Origin: DATCRE01 sp964235605
Lineage (GTDB): Bacteria; Bacteroidota; Bacteroidia; Cytophagales; Cyclobacteriaceae
DNA: 7,128 bases
Direction of reading: 5' to 3'
Assembly: GCA_964235605.1 (NCBI GenBank)
Contig: CAXSCR010000108.1
Coordinates: forward strand, 1-7,128
Position 1 is the first letter of the stretch; the number at the start of each line of letters is the position of its first letter. This document shows positions 6,004 through 7,128 of this stretch, piece after piece. Made by a program: the position numbers and the translations under genes. A model generated the notes under the pieces. It ran no database searches, was not told the DNA's origin, and saw nothing but the letters and a program-made list of their open reading frames with translations.

Positions 6004-6283
6004 ATGGATAATTTTGACAGTTATTAAAATAATGGGTACAGCAATTGAAACTCCAAACTAAAACGGGAAAGAAGCCGAAGATATAGGCAAACTCTGCGAG
6101 CAATTTTATTGTAAAAATGTTCCAAGTAAAAATACGAATAAAAAAAGTGATGAAGTTTATTCCATTTACACCGACTACGAATCGGATTATACTGGAAAAT
6201 ATACTTGCGTTATAAGACTGAATGTTAATTCCCTTTACAAATTCTTGTGTGGTAAATCCTCAAGACAAGTACTAATCTCTTAA
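6004..6283 (+). pseudogene. Broken effector-binding protein gene (Cass2 / GyrI-like family)
   Basis: From ATG 6004 the frame reads MDNFDSY and hits a stop. Skipping one T at 6025 continues as KIMGTAIETPN, then TAA at 6059-6061, then NGKEAEDIGKLCEQFY, NKKSDEVYSIYTDYESDYTG, KYTCVIRLNVNSLY and a stop at 6281. From memory this matches the first half of small effector-binding domain proteins (Cass2, AraC/GyrI-like), whose pattern is IGIAVRTTNENG followed by DIG.LW..F and Y.IYTDYESDYTG.YT. The TAA falls exactly where the family has Glu in TNENG, so GAA to TAA is the likely change. The C-terminal half, about 70 residues, is missing and the sequence diverges after about 6240. Intact members bind small cationic ligands in a hydrophobic pocket. 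This copy cannot make that protein. Confidence 0.75.
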
Positions 6284-6303
6284 ATAAAGTGCGATACTTG
6301 GGT

Positions 6304-6585
6304 ATGTTATCTGCTTCAATTCTTGTTGGCCTAAATAAAAAATCGTTTATAATAGGTTTCAAAACGTTTTTATTATCAACCTCAATCATTGGTGGGTTTA
6401 TACTTGGCGGTTTAGCATTTTGGTTGCTTAACGAAATTTTGCATTGGTAGACAACGGGAGCAGCAATCAGTATTGGCGCTGCGCTTGGACTTTTAGCGGG
6501 GCTTGCTTTTGGCTTAATTGTATTTTACATTTTACAAAGATTGACAACCTATTTAAAGCACAAGCTGAATGTAGCAAATGACTAA
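6304..6585 (+). pseudogene. Two-helix membrane protein gene interrupted by TAG
   Basis: A single frame runs from ATG 6304 to TAA 6583-6585, broken only by TAG at 6448-6450. The frame is also open upstream of 6304 to about 6255, so the true start is unclear. The first part contains a hydrophobic helix (FLLSTSIIGGFILGGLAFWL) and ends NEILHW. After the TAG the frame continues with TTGAAISIGAALGLLAGLAF and GLIVFYIL, a glycine-rich second helix, then the basic tail QRLTTYLKHKLNVAND. Continuity of a sensible hydrophobic-loop-hydrophobic-basic protein across the stop suggests a former gene of about 93 residues in which one base change (for example TGG or CAG to TAG) made the stop. The family is not recognised. 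A separate short gene for each half is a less likely alternative. Confidence 0.55.
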
Positions 6586-6624
6586 ATGAATAGAATCCCT
6601 ACTTCTCACATTAAATTAAATTAT

Positions 6625-6918
6625 ATGTTTATTATAGATCTAAATTATATTGTACCCCTCGAAGAGTTAGACCTTCACATGGTTGCCCATGTAAAATATC
6701 TGAAAAAGTACTATAAGCAAAATGTATTTGTAGCATCGGGCCGTAAAGTTCCTCGTAGCGGCGGTATCATTCTGGCATTGGCCAAATCAAAGCATGAAAT
6801 TGAAAAAATACTTGAAGAGGATCCTTTTATTAAACATAAAGTGGCATCATTCACTGTCACGGAATTTTTAGCCTCACAATTCCATCCAGAATTAAAAATA
6901 TTATTGGGCAAACATTGA
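6625..6918 (+). CDS. YciI-like (YCII domain) protein
   Basis: The 97-aa product matches the small YCII-domain family, ferredoxin-like-fold proteins with a conserved His-Asp pair thought to form an active site; most members have no known reaction. Visible here are an N-terminal strand FIIDLNYIVPLEEL (residues 2-15), His22 in HMVAHVKYLKKYY, ASGRKVPRSGGIILA (37-51), a helix ending in EEDPF with Asp66 (64-68), and the closing strand VASFTVTEFLAS (73-84). ATG 6625 is preferred because the domain begins immediately there. The upstream in-frame ATG 6586 would add 13 residues unlike the family and touches the stop of the preceding broken gene. Among the genes from 5522 onward this is the only clearly intact one. 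No operon partner is visible. Confidence 0.85.
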   Translation: MFIIDLNYIVPLEELDLHMVAHVKYLKKYYKQNVFVASGRKVPRSGGIILALAKSKHEIEKILEEDPFIKHKVASFTVTEFLASQFHPELKILLGKH

Positions 6919-7128
6919 TTAACTATTTTTTCTTAGAGGTGTTGATCTTAACATGAATTAGGAGCATATAAAGGGTTTACTTTTTAAGGTGTTGATTCCT
7001 AAAAGAGATTGTTCACTCAAATATCTAAGAAGATAGATTATCTGAAGAAGATGTAAAATTGATTTTAATTCCCCAGGGTAAGTTTACTTGCTTTCTCCTC
7101 ATGTGGCCTCTGCATATACATTATTACC
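6919..7128. other. Terminal stretch without a clear gene
   Basis: The 10-base word AGGTGTTGAT occurs twice, 50 bases apart (6937-6946 and 6987-6996). A frame from ATG 6953 is stopped at once by TAG and again near 7035. Another frame is open from about 7029 to the right edge (RLSEEDVKLILIPQGKF and on) but lacks a start. These could be remnants of a further decayed gene or the edge of a real one. Nothing firm can be called. Confidence 0.3.

Noticed and set aside
6448..6450. TAG read as a recoded amino acid in the membrane frame
   Set aside because: There is no pyrrolysine machinery or context, and the neighbouring gene is also broken, so ordinary decay is simpler.
1..7128. CRISPR array, tRNA or rRNA gene, transposase, toxin-antitoxin or anti-phage operon
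   Set aside because: No regularly spaced repeats, no cloverleaf-like sequence and no matching protein motifs were seen on either strand.

Overview
The window looks like chromosomal DNA of a member of the Bacteroidota. It is AT-rich, Shine-Dalgarno signals are mostly weak, and candidate promoters fit the TTTG / TAnnTTTG pattern of that phylum. The best-preserved proteins (Ku, malate:quinone oxidoreductase, a lipoprotein-type subtilase, a YciI-like protein) also read like Bacteroidota versions. The genus cannot be told from this sequence.

Left third (1-2509): a possible 5' end of a leftward gene at the edge, then two intact rightward genes. These are a bacterial Ku protein for non-homologous end joining (151-915) and a full-length malate:quinone oxidoreductase, Mqo (1031-2509). 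A candidate promoter lies between them, so they are probably transcribed separately. Their functions are unrelated.

Middle (2510-3703): sparsely coding. It holds two small leftward ORFs, 94 aa (2584-2868) and 57 aa (3181-3354), neither of which I can name. It also holds a doubtful 70-aa rightward ORF and a 349-base spacer (3355-3703) containing two short overlapping-frame stretches that may be a broken gene.

Subtilase (3704-5248): a complete 514-aa S8 serine protease with a lipoprotein-type signal and a long N-terminal propeptide-like region. Its catalytic Asp, His and Ser are intact, but Thr stands where the oxyanion-hole Asn is expected. A 15-bp hairpin, probably a terminator, follows directly.

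Right third (5299-7128): this part looks like a gene graveyard. In order it holds an unrecognised small ORF with an odd GC-richer tail, a cluster of inverted repeats with weak attC-like character, and a broken Cass2/GyrI-like effector-binding gene (frameshift, nonsense codon, missing C-terminal half). After these come a two-helix membrane-protein gene split by an amber codon, an intact YciI-like gene (6625-6918), and about 210 bases with no clear gene.

I found no CRISPR array, tRNA, rRNA, transposase or defence operon. The signals most worth following are the oxyanion substitution in the protease and the two adjacent decayed genes next to the attC-like repeats.
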